Source of the DNA: an uncultured Candidatus Saccharibacteria bacterium
GTDB taxonomy: Bacteria > Patescibacteriota > Saccharimonadia > Saccharimonadales > UBA4665
Direction of reading: 5' to 3'
Assembly (NCBI GenBank): GCA_903900685.1
Contig: CAIUOC010000008.1
Span: forward strand, 1-40,628
DNA: 40,628 bases
Both the position numbers and the translations under genes were made by a program. The notes under the pieces are model-generated. The model was not told the DNA's origin, made no database searches, and saw only the letters and a list, made by a program, of their open reading frames with translations. Within the stretch, counting starts at the first letter, position 1. Every line of letters begins with the position of its first letter. This document shows positions 9,127 through 17,778 of the stretch, piece by piece.

Positions 9127-10191
9127 CTATCTACTTATATAGTTTGGATATTTTGCAATCGGCTCCCAGCCTCGTCCAACTCGGTCATAACCAGCTATTC
9201 CGTTCATATCTTCTATGTATATTTGATCGCCGCTAATTGCTTTTACTATAGCAACATGGCCCTGACCACCAGCTGCATATGGTGTTTGAGCAATTGATCC
9301 AACTGTTGGAATCGAGGAAACATTCCAGCCACTAAGTCTTGCATAATATGCCCAGCTACTAGCGTTACCCCAATTTGATGGCACTGCAATCTGTGTAGCA
9401 ACATACCAAGTACAATAACCAAAGTCGTAGCCATTATTGCTACTACCGGAACCATAGGTTGGGAAAAAGAAATTATAGGCTGGAGCTGCTGGTGGTTGTC
9501 CATTGGGAATTAAGATTTGTTCGCCAATATATATGCCATTAATTTCCGCATCGTTATAAGCAGTTAGCTGATCTAAGTTAGAACCATATTTAGTTGCCAG
9601 GGAATTAAGCGTATCTCCAGATTTAACAATATATACAATACCGCTAACTGGTGGAATTAATATCTTAGAGCCAACTACTAAATTACTCTTAGAAATATTA
9701 TTTGACCACAAAATACTATTAGATGTAATATTAAATTTTGCTGCCACTGATGCAAGAGTATCACCCGGTTGAACAGTGTAAGTTTTGATATCATTTTTTG
9801 AAACGAAAGCTGTTTCAACAATTTGAGGCTTGGCACTAACATTATTAGTAGCCACTGACTGAGACTGTTCAGCACTAACTGTTTCGTTTTGATTCTTTAC
9901 TGCTGTAGATTCAGGCATATTGGTAACTGATGAAACAGTTTGAGCAATTTGTGATGATGATACCTGATCTAATGGATTAATTATATTAACCGATATAATT
10001 TTATTATCTTTATTCGATGAAACTGGAGTATTAGTGCTTGCAGGAGTTCTTAATAGGATAAATAAGAAAACGATAATAACCAAAAAATTACCTAAAGTTA
10101 TTCCGGTCCAAAATTTAGTTTTTTTGGCATTATTAATAGACAGCCTTTTTACTTTGCGGCTTCTTGAGTTAGTTTTATTCGGACTAGTCAA
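9127..10191 (-). CDS. Membrane-anchored LysM-LysM-CHAP peptidoglycan hydrolase
   Basis: The domain order is a basic cytoplasmic tail (1-27), one transmembrane helix (29-47), a Ser/Thr/Gln-rich linker, LysM at about 137-181 (TYTVQPGDTLASVAAKFN), LysM at about 186-230 (YIVKSGDTLNSLATKYG) and a C-terminal CHAP domain (about 255-354). The CHAP catalytic pair is visible: C260 in YDFGYCTWYVA and H312 in GQGHVAIV. LysM binds glycan chains. CHAP enzymes cut peptide or amide bonds in peptidoglycan, so this should remodel the wall or separate daughter cells. The start is a TTG at 10189-10191 with no clear Shine-Dalgarno sequence; no in-frame ATG exists upstream. It lies between mltG and obg on the same strand. 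Confidence 0.93.
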   Translation of the reverse strand: MTSPNKTNSRSRKVKRLSINNAKKTKFWTGITLGNFLVIIVFLFILLRTPASTNTPVSSNKDNKIISVNIINPLDQVSSSQIAQTVSSVTNMPESTAVKNQNETVSAEQSQSVATNNVSAKPQIVETAFVSKNDIKTYTVQPGDTLASVAAKFNITSNSILWSNNISKSNLVVGSKILIPPVSGIVYIVKSGDTLNSLATKYGSNLDQLTAYNDAEINGIYIGEQILIPNGQPPAAPAYNFFFPTYGSGSSNNGYDFGYCTWYVATQIAVPSNWGNASSWAYYARLSGWNVSSIPTVGSIAQTPYAAGGQGHVAIVKAISGDQIYIEDMNGIAGYDRVGRGWEPIAKYPNYISR

Positions 10192-10340
10192 TTTAATCTC
10201 GTCTTGTGATTTGATTGAAATAATAACTCCAAAAAATTATTTAAAATAATTGCTAAAATATTGAATGACAAAATTAATTTAACAGATGCCATTCCTATTT
10301 AATTCTAGCAAAATTAGCTAATTTTTACAATAACAGGCTT
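10192..10340. other. Intergenic gap with a 16-bp perfect palindrome
   Basis: This AT-rich gap lies between mltG and the LysM-CHAP gene. AAAATTAGCTAATTTT at 10310-10325 is a perfect palindrome just after the mltG stop. It could be a weak transcription end or a protein-binding site, but there is no loop and no clear U-run, so I do not call a terminator. Confidence 0.3.
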
Positions 10341-11360
10341 CTATTCACCTTTTTGACCAAATTGAGCAATATTATCATTCTGTCCATTTATGTCAGGCGA
10401 AAATCTAGTAACTCCATCTTTGCCAGTTACGAAATATAAGTAGTTAGTTGGACTAGGATTAGCTAAAGCTTTTAATACTTTTTCGTCAACATTGCATATT
10501 GGTGATGGCGGTAATCCGGTCTGGTTGTAAGTATTATAGGCTGGGTTATTTATTGCTTGAGAATAAAGAGCTGTTATATTACTCTGCAGTGGGATACCCT
10601 GCTTTATGCGACTTAGAAATACCTGAGCGACTTCTTGCTGATTTGGATAGTCTGGAACTTCCTTTTGCATGATTGATGCCATAGTTATTGCCTGATAAAC
10701 ACTTAATCCTTCACTTGCATAGGCTGACTGTAATGATGGTGTAATCTTTTTGCTCATTTCGTCTAAGGCTTCTTGGATTATTTGAGTTGGGGTAGTAGAA
10801 CTATCTTTTGCATAAGAGTCAGGATATATTAATCCATCAAGCCCATAACCCGCTGGCTTGAACGATAAAACTGTGGAACCGACATAGTTTGAAGCCTGTA
10901 ATGCACTACTGACTGAAGATGGTGAAAATCCACTATTAATTAAAGTAGTTTGGATTTGAGCAATTGATTGGCCAGGTAAAATAGTAACTAATTTTGATGA
11001 GATTCTTCCATTTGTAAGTATTGATACTATCTTCTTGACACCCTGGCTTGGAGATAAAGAATAGGTGCCTGCTTCTAAGGATGATCTCAAATTGTTAGCA
11101 TCTATATACTCCTGAAAAGATAGTGTACTCTTAATTAAGCCTTTATTTTTCAGTAATTTAGCAATTTGAGTTACTGAATAGCCATTTGGAATAATTATTA
11201 CTACTGATTGTGAGGAACTACTAACGGGTTGAAGTCCTTGGTCGTACTGATATCTAACTAAAGCTACTACAATAATAGCGAGAATTACAAATACAATTCC
11301 AAGGTAGATAAAAATACTACCTCTTTGGTGATGCTTACTATTATATGTCTTAAATTTCAT
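10341..11360 (-). CDS. mltG: Endolytic transglycosylase MltG (YceG-like)
   Basis: MltG cuts nascent glycan strands at the membrane and sets their length. The protein has a short cytoplasmic part, a transmembrane helix at 15-36, a small LysM-like subdomain (about 52-120, containing IPNGYSVTQIAKLLKNKGLI) and the YceG catalytic domain. Signature pieces are LDGLIYPDSY (175-184), the catalytic glutamate E234 in ASIMQKEVPDY, VFLSRIKQGIPLQSN (248-261), PPSPICN and the closing PTNYLYFVTGKDGVTRFS. At 339 residues it has the normal length. It overlaps the end of ruvX by 11 bases, so the two are co-translated, as often seen for yqgF/mltG neighbours. Confidence 0.96.
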   Translation of the reverse strand: MKFKTYNSKHHQRGSIFIYLGIVFVILAIIVVALVRYQYDQGLQPVSSSSQSVVIIIPNGYSVTQIAKLLKNKGLIKSTLSFQEYIDANNLRSSLEAGTYSLSPSQGVKKIVSILTNGRISSKLVTILPGQSIAQIQTTLINSGFSPSSVSSALQASNYVGSTVLSFKPAGYGLDGLIYPDSYAKDSSTTPTQIIQEALDEMSKKITPSLQSAYASEGLSVYQAITMASIMQKEVPDYPNQQEVAQVFLSRIKQGIPLQSNITALYSQAINNPAYNTYNQTGLPPSPICNVDEKVLKALANPSPTNYLYFVTGKDGVTRFSPDINGQNDNIAQFGQKGE

Positions 11361-11760
11361 TTAAATAATCTTCCAAAATATATGTTGCTGCCAGTGAGTC
11401 GATGTCAGATTTCTGATAAGTTTTTCCACGAGCTTCTAACTCAGCTTTGGCTTTTAATGATGTGCCTGCTTCATCGATTAAATATACATCAATATTAATC
11501 TTTTTCTTAATCTCATCATAAAATTTCCTGGTTTTTCTAGACTGTTCAGTTTCTTGCCCATCCATACCTCTAGGTAGGCCGAGTACTAATACGTTGATTT
11601 GTTCATCTTTAATTATCTGATTTATAGTATCCATTATGCCATCATCTACATTAATCGTTAGAAATGGCTGAGGAAGTCTAGATATACTATTAGCTTTGGC
11701 TATCCCAATTCTTTTATCTCCTACGTCAAGAGCAAGGTAAGTTTTAAATGTACTGTCCAT
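11350..11760 (-). CDS. ruvX: RuvX/YqgF family Holliday-junction resolvase-like protein (pre-16S rRNA nuclease)
   Basis: This 136-residue RNase H-fold protein shows the full YqgF signature. The first acidic residue is in YLALDVGDKRIGIAKA (residues 9-24), followed by LVLGLPRGMDGQETEQSRKTRKF (residues 58-80) and the last acidic motif IDEAGTSLKAKAELE. YqgF homologues process the 5' end of 16S rRNA in E. coli and have been proposed as an alternative Holliday-junction resolvase. The gene lies six bases after the large membrane protein gene and overlaps mltG by 11 bases. Confidence 0.95.
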   Translation of the reverse strand: MDSTFKTYLALDVGDKRIGIAKANSISRLPQPFLTINVDDGIMDTINQIIKDEQINVLVLGLPRGMDGQETEQSRKTRKFYDEIKKKINIDVYLIDEAGTSLKAKAELEARGKTYQKSDIDSLAATYILEDYLNEI

Positions 11761-11766
11761 CTTAAT

Positions 11767-13503
11767 TTATGATTTATTAATATTGATTACTATTTTATTC
11801 TGATCTTTTGGAACTGCATTTACCCAAAATGGGAAGAATTTAATACTTACATTATCGACACCAGGATAGGCATTTATTATTGACTTAACATCTGCACTCT
11901 TCTTGCCAGCAATCTGATCCTTTAGATTTTGTTTATCCAAATTGGCTCCAATATACGCTTTGTCTTGCATTGTAATCTGAGCAGTTGTTGCTCCGGCTTG
12001 AAGAGAAGAATATTGTGCATTTTTTACACCATTATCTATTATTGACTGCTGAACAGTATTAATTTGGGAATTTATATTGTTATTAACTAGCGTATTTAAA
12101 TATGATTGCTGAACTCCAAGCATCGTATAGGTTATAGCTTCTGTTACAGTCACATTATTGCCTACAGAACCAAGCGTTGGTGAGGCTGTAGTGGTTGTGG
12201 CTCCTGTTGAAAAAGTACCAACAATTGGTACCAAGCCTGCCTGAATTAATTGATTCTTTAAAGTTTGTTTTATAGAACTTGTATCTTGAGCAGTAATTTT
12301 TTGAGTCGCACTATTTATATCTGTCTGAGAAACAGCATTAACCATGTTATCTTTTCCATTTTTAAAATCAGAGGAGCTTGTGCCTGATACCTGAGAATAA
12401 GAACCGGTTGCAGAGAAATTTGATCCAGAAGGTAAATTACCGTTACTTCCTCCATTTTGAGCAATAATTGATGTTGATCCATTAGCGGCGAAAGAAACAC
12501 ATCCATCTTTAAATGTACCCGTATTAGAGAAAGTAGTACTATTTTGAGTTAGAAAAGTAATTCCATTTGCTGTAAAGCCAACGTTAGGAGAGACTGGTGG
12601 GGGTCCATTTTTTGGTGGTGTTTGAATACAATAAACAGATACTAGAGTTATAGTTCCTGAAGCCTTTTCGCCATTATTAACTTGTCCGGTGGTTGGTACT
12701 GAGGCGGTACTATTCTTAGAGCTTGTTTGAGCAACTGCCGGCACAATAGCTGAAGATGTATTGAGGCTCTTAGCGGCAGTATCAAGGTTAAGAGTTAAAT
12801 TAGCAGTAACTGGTTCAGTTTTGGTACTGATATTGATTGTTGCCTTATTGAATAGGCTTCCAAATATTAAGAATAGAACTATTAAAGCAATTATTACTAT
12901 TCCACCAATAACTAGTATCTTTCTGAATTTAGTAAAATTTGGAACTTTTAGATTTTTATCTTTTTTATTGTTTTTTTTGTTGCCTTTGCTTTTGGATTCT
13001 TCAAGCCCCTTACCGGTTGCCTCATTTTGAAGCTCATCACCAATATCTATAGTGTCGTCAAAATCTTCTGATCTATGAATCTTTTCGGCTGAAAGACCAC
13101 TAGCTGCTGCAAGTTCTCCAACCGATTTTTCCATATTTTCCTGACTATTATCATCCTGAACTTCTTCAGAATTGATATTTTCGTCAGAATTATAATCAGC
13201 TCCTGAATCAGGATGATCTGGAATTTCAGGCTTCGATTGTAAGGTTTTTGCAACATGGAGACCAACTACACCGGCTATTGGAAGGACACTTGTCTCAGAA
13301 GTAATAAGTACTATATTTTTACCTTCTTTTTCGGCAGATCGTTTTAGAAGTTTTAGATTTACAATACTCTGAAATACGCTAGCTCTTTTAGGCAAAACTA
13401 ATGCTATGACCTTATGATCGCTTTCTTTAACTTTATCTATTATGCCAGTTATTTCTTCATCGACATCTATGTATATAGTGTCTTTCGCTTTTTCAGTACT
13501 CAT
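11767..13503 (-). CDS. Large one-helix membrane protein with baseplate-J-like outer domain, function unknown
   Basis: I recognise no named protein. The 578 residues divide into four parts. Residues 1-95 form an alpha/beta domain (IYIDVDEEITGIIDKV, VIALVLPKRASVFQSIVNL, NIVLITSE, AGVVGLHVAKTLQSKPEIP). Residues 96-190 are an acidic linker turning lysine-rich. A transmembrane helix lies at 196-217. The outer part is about 360 residues, Ser/Thr/Asn-rich and probably beta. The outer part has the GTITL...GITFLTQNSTTFSNTGTF...NGNLPSG pattern seen in baseplate J/gp47-like domains of phage and contractile-injection proteins. It starts with a 4-base overlap with the ftsA-like gene and is followed by ruvX. 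Its place beside an FtsA-like actin suggests a role at the division site or a surface complex; this is inference. Confidence 0.7.
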   Translation of the reverse strand: MSTEKAKDTIYIDVDEEITGIIDKVKESDHKVIALVLPKRASVFQSIVNLKLLKRSAEKEGKNIVLITSETSVLPIAGVVGLHVAKTLQSKPEIPDHPDSGADYNSDENINSEEVQDDNSQENMEKSVGELAAASGLSAEKIHRSEDFDDTIDIGDELQNEATGKGLEESKSKGNKKNNKKDKNLKVPNFTKFRKILVIGGIVIIALIVLFLIFGSLFNKATINISTKTEPVTANLTLNLDTAAKSLNTSSAIVPAVAQTSSKNSTASVPTTGQVNNGEKASGTITLVSVYCIQTPPKNGPPPVSPNVGFTANGITFLTQNSTTFSNTGTFKDGCVSFAANGSTSIIAQNGGSNGNLPSGSNFSATGSYSQVSGTSSSDFKNGKDNMVNAVSQTDINSATQKITAQDTSSIKQTLKNQLIQAGLVPIVGTFSTGATTTTASPTLGSVGNNVTVTEAITYTMLGVQQSYLNTLVNNNINSQINTVQQSIIDNGVKNAQYSSLQAGATTAQITMQDKAYIGANLDKQNLKDQIAGKKSADVKSIINAYPGVDNVSIKFFPFWVNAVPKDQNKIVININKS

Positions 13504-14783
13504 GTTCTTAGAATCCTATCTAATCTTTCTCTTATTGAATTAGTTTCAGTATTATTAACTTGCTGTAATGTATCGAGTCCAACTCTTAGTAAACCCATAG
13601 CAGTTATATAAGTATGGTCGTTCACTTGACCTGTTTTGTCAACAATACCAACAACCTGCGAAGGTTTAATATACTGAACAGTTGGTTGTTTTGTAAATGG
13701 TAATTGTCGATACCATTTAGTGTTTTGAAGTTCATCCATGACTAGATCGAGTGAAGAACCGCCACCACAAAGCAGTATTCGATTAGGTAAATGATCTAGT
13801 TTTGGAAATTCACTCAAAGCTAGTTCTACTCCACCAATCCATACATCTAGTGTTTTATTTAGAGCGGCTTCAACGGCTGGAATTTTTTGGGAAGGTGTGT
13901 GGTTATTAACAAGACCTAGTTTCAATTTTTCAGCTTCTTCAAAATCTACGCCAAGTTCTTTTTCGATAGATTTAGTATAGGCTCTACCTCCAATACCGAA
14001 CATCTTGGTTCCTTGAACTCCACCATCATTTACAACAGCTATATCTGTTGTTCCACCGCCAATATCCATTAATATTGCACTCATGCTAGCATTCGGATCA
14101 TCTCCGATTACAGATCTTGAAACGGCAAATGGCTCTGCTGCTACAGCCAAAAGATCTAGATCTAATTGTTGCGCTGTTCTCTCAAGAGCACCAATGTGAA
14201 TCATTGGTGCGAATGCCGCAAAAAGCTGAATAACTACATCGCTACCCTGAAAACCAACTGGATTAGTTACTGGGTAGCCGTCTATATCAATACTTACAAG
14301 TGCGCTGTTGACTAGTCTTACTTCTATATCTTTACCGCCTAATTCCCAGCTTAATTGTTGACGTGCTTTTTCCTGTGCTTTGTTTTGAACTAATCTGATT
14401 ATTCGTTCAATCTCCTCAAGGTCTATTGGTTTTTTTGAGTCCTTACGCCTGACTCTTACTGTGATAGTTGTTCCTTTAACAAGCTCTCCGGCAATTCCAA
14501 TAACTGCACTGCGAACACTAAGACCAGCTTGATTTTCGGCTTCAGCAAGAGCCTTATCACAATTCTCAACAACACTTGTAATGTCTGAAATAGCTCCAGC
14601 TTGCATATCGCTTAGAGATTGATGGGCTCTACCTACACCTATTATTTCAGTCTGATCATCTCCTACTTTGCCGATTAATACCTTAACAAATTCTGTTCCA
14701 ATATCTAAGGCAACAACGTACTGACCATTGTCCTTGGCCTTCTTATTTTTTTTGTTTTTGATATTTTTTATTTTACTTAGCAT
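13500..14783 (-). CDS. ftsA: FtsA-like actin-fold ATPase (cell division)
   Basis: FtsA tethers FtsZ to the membrane. The 427-residue protein has the actin-fold phosphate-1 motif VALDIGTEFVKVLIG (residues 24-38). It has the FtsA 1C/SHS2 insertion region with AVIGIAGELVKG and IDGYPVTNPVGFQG, the phosphate-2 motif MDIGGGTTDIAVV near 240, and an adenosine motif LCGGGSSLD near 335. PilM of type IV pili has a related fold; the SHS2-type insert and the length favour FtsA, but the missing C-terminal amphipathic helix leaves some doubt (it ends RERLDRILRT). No ftsZ lies in the window. The first 20 residues are very lysine-rich. The start sits 11 bases after an extended -10, so the leader is very short. 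Confidence 0.82.
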   Translation of the reverse strand: MLSKIKNIKNKKNKKAKDNGQYVVALDIGTEFVKVLIGKVGDDQTEIIGVGRAHQSLSDMQAGAISDITSVVENCDKALAEAENQAGLSVRSAVIGIAGELVKGTTITVRVRRKDSKKPIDLEEIERIIRLVQNKAQEKARQQLSWELGGKDIEVRLVNSALVSIDIDGYPVTNPVGFQGSDVVIQLFAAFAPMIHIGALERTAQQLDLDLLAVAAEPFAVSRSVIGDDPNASMSAILMDIGGGTTDIAVVNDGGVQGTKMFGIGGRAYTKSIEKELGVDFEEAEKLKLGLVNNHTPSQKIPAVEAALNKTLDVWIGGVELALSEFPKLDHLPNRILLCGGGSSLDLVMDELQNTKWYRQLPFTKQPTVQYIKPSQVVGIVDKTGQVNDHTYITAMGLLRVGLDTLQQVNNTETNSIRERLDRILRT

Positions 14784-14794
14784 AACTATTAATA

Positions 14795-14803
14795 ATTATA
14801 CCA
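14795..14803 (-). promoter_or_regulatory. Extended -10 promoter of ftsA
   Basis: TGGTATAAT lies on the minus strand, with the hexamer at 14795-14800 and only 11 bases to the ftsA ATG. A small hairpin (CACTTT/AAAGTG arms) lies just upstream. The ssrA promoter has the same TGGTATAAT box. Confidence 0.6.
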
Positions 14804-14822
14804 CTTTTTAATAAAGTGCTAC

Positions 14823-16709
14823 TTAAGATAATACAGCTTTTATTCTTCTTATACCAGATGATGAAGATTCCTCTTTAATAATTTTAAATTTTTTACCAGC
14901 CTCAGCTAATTGACCCGTATGTTCTACGTGTGGACCACCACAAATTTCTAGGCTAAATGGTAATTCTGAATCTTTAGCTTGCATCCTGTAAATTTTAACT
15001 ATTTCGCCATATCTATCCCCAAAAGCTCCAAGCACATGTAGGTCTTCGAGGGCCTCTTTTGTTGGATGTTCCTCGAATGTGACAACTAGATCTTTTTCAA
15101 TTTGACCATTAACAATATCCTCTACTTGTTTAATTTGCTCAGCTGTCATTTTTTCAGGATGTGAGAAATCAAATCGCAATCTTTCTTCTGTAATATTACT
15201 GCCGTGTTGTATTACATGCTTACCAAGAACATCTCTAAGCGCCTGATACATAAGATGTGTTGCTGTGTGGTATTTCTTGTGCTGCAGAGTATGACCTCCA
15301 AGGCCTCCTTTAAATGTGCCTTTTGATGCAGTCTGACTACGATTTCTCTGCTCAGCCATCTGGTTATTAAAGTCAGCTTTCCAGTCATTATTAATGGGAT
15401 AATTCTGAGTCTGAGCTTCTTCTAGGCTAAGTTCCATCGGGAAGCCATATGTATCATAAAGTGTAAATATATCCTTTCCCGTAATACTACCAATGTCAGA
15501 CATTTTCTTAAGCTCACGGACACCTTTTCTTAGTGTTTGCCTAAATACTTTTTCTTCCTTTAATAGCACTTCTAGAACTTTTTCTTTATTAGAATTAACT
15601 TCTGGAAAATCAGGAGCATAAAGATCACTAATTACCGGAACAATATCTTGTAAAAAATTCTGTTCAACTCCCAGAGCAAAAGCAAACCGGACAGCTCTAC
15701 GAATTAATCTCCGCATAACATAACCTTGCTCTTTATTGCTAGGTGCAATACCATCGACACTTAAAAAAACTGCGCCTCTTAAATGATCGGCAATTATCCT
15801 CATATCATTCGTGTATTGATCATATTTTTTGCCAGATATTTCTTCCAGTTTTGCAATAATTGGCCAGAGTAATGAAATTCTAAAAACGTCACTATTATCT
15901 AAACTTGCTGCTGCAATTCTTTCTAAGCCACCACCATAATCTACGTTTTGTTTAGGTAGTTTAGAGAATCCTGAATCTGTCTTCTGATATTCCATAAAAA
16001 CACTATTTCCAAGTTCAATATATCTACCACAATCACAATTAGGGTGGCAATGTTCGCCGTAGCTCTTGTTGTGCTGAACGCTTGGATATAGATAGAACAT
16101 TTCCGTGTCAGGACCACCGGGTTCTCCAACTGGCATATTCTCGGCTGATCCTGCTCTACACCACCAGTTTTTGTCTTTATAGTAAAATATTCTTCCTTCT
16201 TGCTCACCTACTTTGTAGCCATTCTCTTCACTGCCAATATCAACAGTTTTTGAAGACACGCCAAGATCGTCGAATATCTTTCGCCAAATTAACTCACTAT
16301 CATTATCTTTCTCTATACCTAGCGATTCGTCTCCACTATAAACTGTTACATAAATTCTATCTGGATCAAGCCCAACAACTTTAGTAATAAATTCAAAGAA
16401 CCAGTTTATTTGTTCTGACTTAAAATAATCTCCTAAACTCCAGTTGCCAAGCATTTCAAAAAAAGTTGTATGACGATTATCTCCAACTTCTTCTATATCC
16501 TGAGCTCTTAAGCATGTTTGCGAATCTACGAGTCTTGAGCCTTCAGGATGCTCTTCGCCTAAAAGATAGGGTAATAATGGTTGCATACCACTGCCGGTAA
16601 AAAGCGTAGATGGATCATTTTCAGGTACTAGTCTAGCTCGAGCAATTGGATGATGCCCTCTGTCCTTAAAAAAATTAATATAAGCTAGTCGTATTTCTTG
16701 TGCTGTCAT
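14823..16709 (-). CDS. alaS: Alanyl-tRNA synthetase, short form without C-Ala domain
   Basis: AlaRS charges tRNA-Ala. The class II catalytic core is clear from residue 1: IRLAYINFFKDRGH, TLFTGSGMQPLLPYLLGEEHP, and NRHTTFFEMLGNWSLGDYFK. It is followed by the tRNA-recognition helices (MRIIADHLRGAVFLSVDGIAPSNKEQGYVMRRLIRRA, residues about 308-344). The editing domain has its zinc site intact, HTATH plus CGGPH. The protein ends right after the editing domain (IKEESSSSGIRRIKAVL) at 628 residues. The usual 875-residue bacterial enzyme carries a further coiled coil and C-Ala/DHHA1 domain, which are absent here. The next base run after the stop is a normal intergenic region, so this is not a frameshift. 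It lies 22 bases after mnmA. Confidence 0.95.
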   Translation of the reverse strand: MTAQEIRLAYINFFKDRGHHPIARARLVPENDPSTLFTGSGMQPLLPYLLGEEHPEGSRLVDSQTCLRAQDIEEVGDNRHTTFFEMLGNWSLGDYFKSEQINWFFEFITKVVGLDPDRIYVTVYSGDESLGIEKDNDSELIWRKIFDDLGVSSKTVDIGSEENGYKVGEQEGRIFYYKDKNWWCRAGSAENMPVGEPGGPDTEMFYLYPSVQHNKSYGEHCHPNCDCGRYIELGNSVFMEYQKTDSGFSKLPKQNVDYGGGLERIAAASLDNSDVFRISLLWPIIAKLEEISGKKYDQYTNDMRIIADHLRGAVFLSVDGIAPSNKEQGYVMRRLIRRAVRFAFALGVEQNFLQDIVPVISDLYAPDFPEVNSNKEKVLEVLLKEEKVFRQTLRKGVRELKKMSDIGSITGKDIFTLYDTYGFPMELSLEEAQTQNYPINNDWKADFNNQMAEQRNRSQTASKGTFKGGLGGHTLQHKKYHTATHLMYQALRDVLGKHVIQHGSNITEERLRFDFSHPEKMTAEQIKQVEDIVNGQIEKDLVVTFEEHPTKEALEDLHVLGAFGDRYGEIVKIYRMQAKDSELPFSLEICGGPHVEHTGQLAEAGKKFKIIKEESSSSGIRRIKAVLS

Positions 16710-16731
16710 AATAATATGTCTTTTAATTGTA

Positions 16732-17778
16732 TCAGATTACTATGCCGCCACCGACAACTCTATCTTTTTCATAAATAACAGCTGATTGGCCAGGCGTGAC
16801 AGCTCTGACTTCATCCTCTAGATCTATTGTATAAACATCGCCCTGATGATTAATATTGGTAATATTAATTAGATCTGCTCGATATCGAGTCCTGATTTTA
16901 TATTTAGAGTCCTTGCTGGGCGGCTTATTGATCCAATGTATATTACTTAGTTTTAAAGAACTTTTCCAGAGGCTGATGTCGGTAATATCTGTAGTCACGA
17001 AAACTTGATTCCTGGTAATATTTTTACCTGTTACATAATAAGGTAGTCCTCCACCAACATTAAGCCCATGTCTTTGCCCGATAGTGTAATATAGAGCTCC
17101 TTCATGCTCACCTATATCTTCACCAGTTTGATTAATAATTCGACCCGGCTTAGAAATTCCAAGTTCACTTTCAAGGAATTCTTTTATACCGACTTGGCCA
17201 ACAAAACATATTCCTTGCGAATCTTTTTTATTTGCTGTACTAAGGCCAAGTTTTTCGGCAATTTTTCTAACTTCAGGTTTTTCAAGCTCTCCGACTGGCA
17301 TTAAGCTTTTTTCGAGAGCTGATTCTTCAACTCGGTACAAAAAATAACTCTGGTCTTTATTGCTATCTAGTCCGGTTAAGAGTTGTCCATCATTTATTCT
17401 GGCATAGTGGCCAGTTGCGATCAGTTCAGCACCGTCCGATAAGGCAGTATTTAGGAAAAGTTTGAATTTAATTTCTTGATTGCACATAATATCCGGATTT
17501 GGCGTTCTACCAGCTTGATATTCACTCACCATATAATCAACTACTTGCGACCTATATTCTTTTTCGAAATCATAGAGTTTAAATTTAATTCCAAGTTGAG
17601 CGGCTACTTTTTTTGCATCCATGTAGTCTTCTTCCCAACTACAATAATGACCCGGTAAATTTTTACTCCAGTTCTTCATGTAGACACCAGTTACATCAAA
17701 ACCCTGTTTTAATAAAAGTGCTGCACTCACAGAACTATCAACTCCACCACTCATTCCAACATAGATTTTTTTAGGCAT
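16732..17778 (-). CDS. mnmA: tRNA-specific 2-thiouridylase MnmA
   Basis: MnmA adds sulfur to U34 of Glu, Gln and Lys tRNAs. The PP-loop MSGGVDSS lies at residues 9-16. The two catalytic cysteines are C99 in NPDIMCNQEIKF and C191 in DSQGICFVGQ, matching the E. coli pair. ATGHYARI and YTIGQRHGLNVGGG complete the family signature. At 348 residues it is full length. Its first codons overlap the end of the cysteine desulfurase gene by eight bases, so the sulfur donor and the thiolase are made together. No separate TusA-E relay genes are seen, so sulfur probably passes directly from the desulfurase, as in B. subtilis YrvO-MnmA (established for that species, inferred here). Confidence 0.97.
   Translation of the reverse strand: MPKKIYVGMSGGVDSSVSAALLLKQGFDVTGVYMKNWSKNLPGHYCSWEEDYMDAKKVAAQLGIKFKLYDFEKEYRSQVVDYMVSEYQAGRTPNPDIMCNQEIKFKLFLNTALSDGAELIATGHYARINDGQLLTGLDSNKDQSYFLYRVEESALEKSLMPVGELEKPEVRKIAEKLGLSTANKKDSQGICFVGQVGIKEFLESELGISKPGRIINQTGEDIGEHEGALYYTIGQRHGLNVGGGLPYYVTGKNITRNQVFVTTDITDISLWKSSLKLSNIHWINKPPSKDSKYKIRTRYRADLINITNINHQGDVYTIDLEDEVRAVTPGQSAVIYEKDRVVGGGIVI

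Noticed and set aside
10034-10249. Plus-strand reading frame antisense to the LysM-CHAP gene
   Set aside because: It is the complement of the transmembrane-helix coding region, with no ribosome site or promoter; it is a shadow.
10310-10325. 16-bp perfect palindrome as a terminator
   Set aside because: There is no loop, no GC and no run of U after it; in AT-rich DNA such palindromes arise by chance.
15941-16384. Long frames on both strands inside alaS
   Set aside because: They lie within a strongly conserved synthetase core and have no family features of their own.
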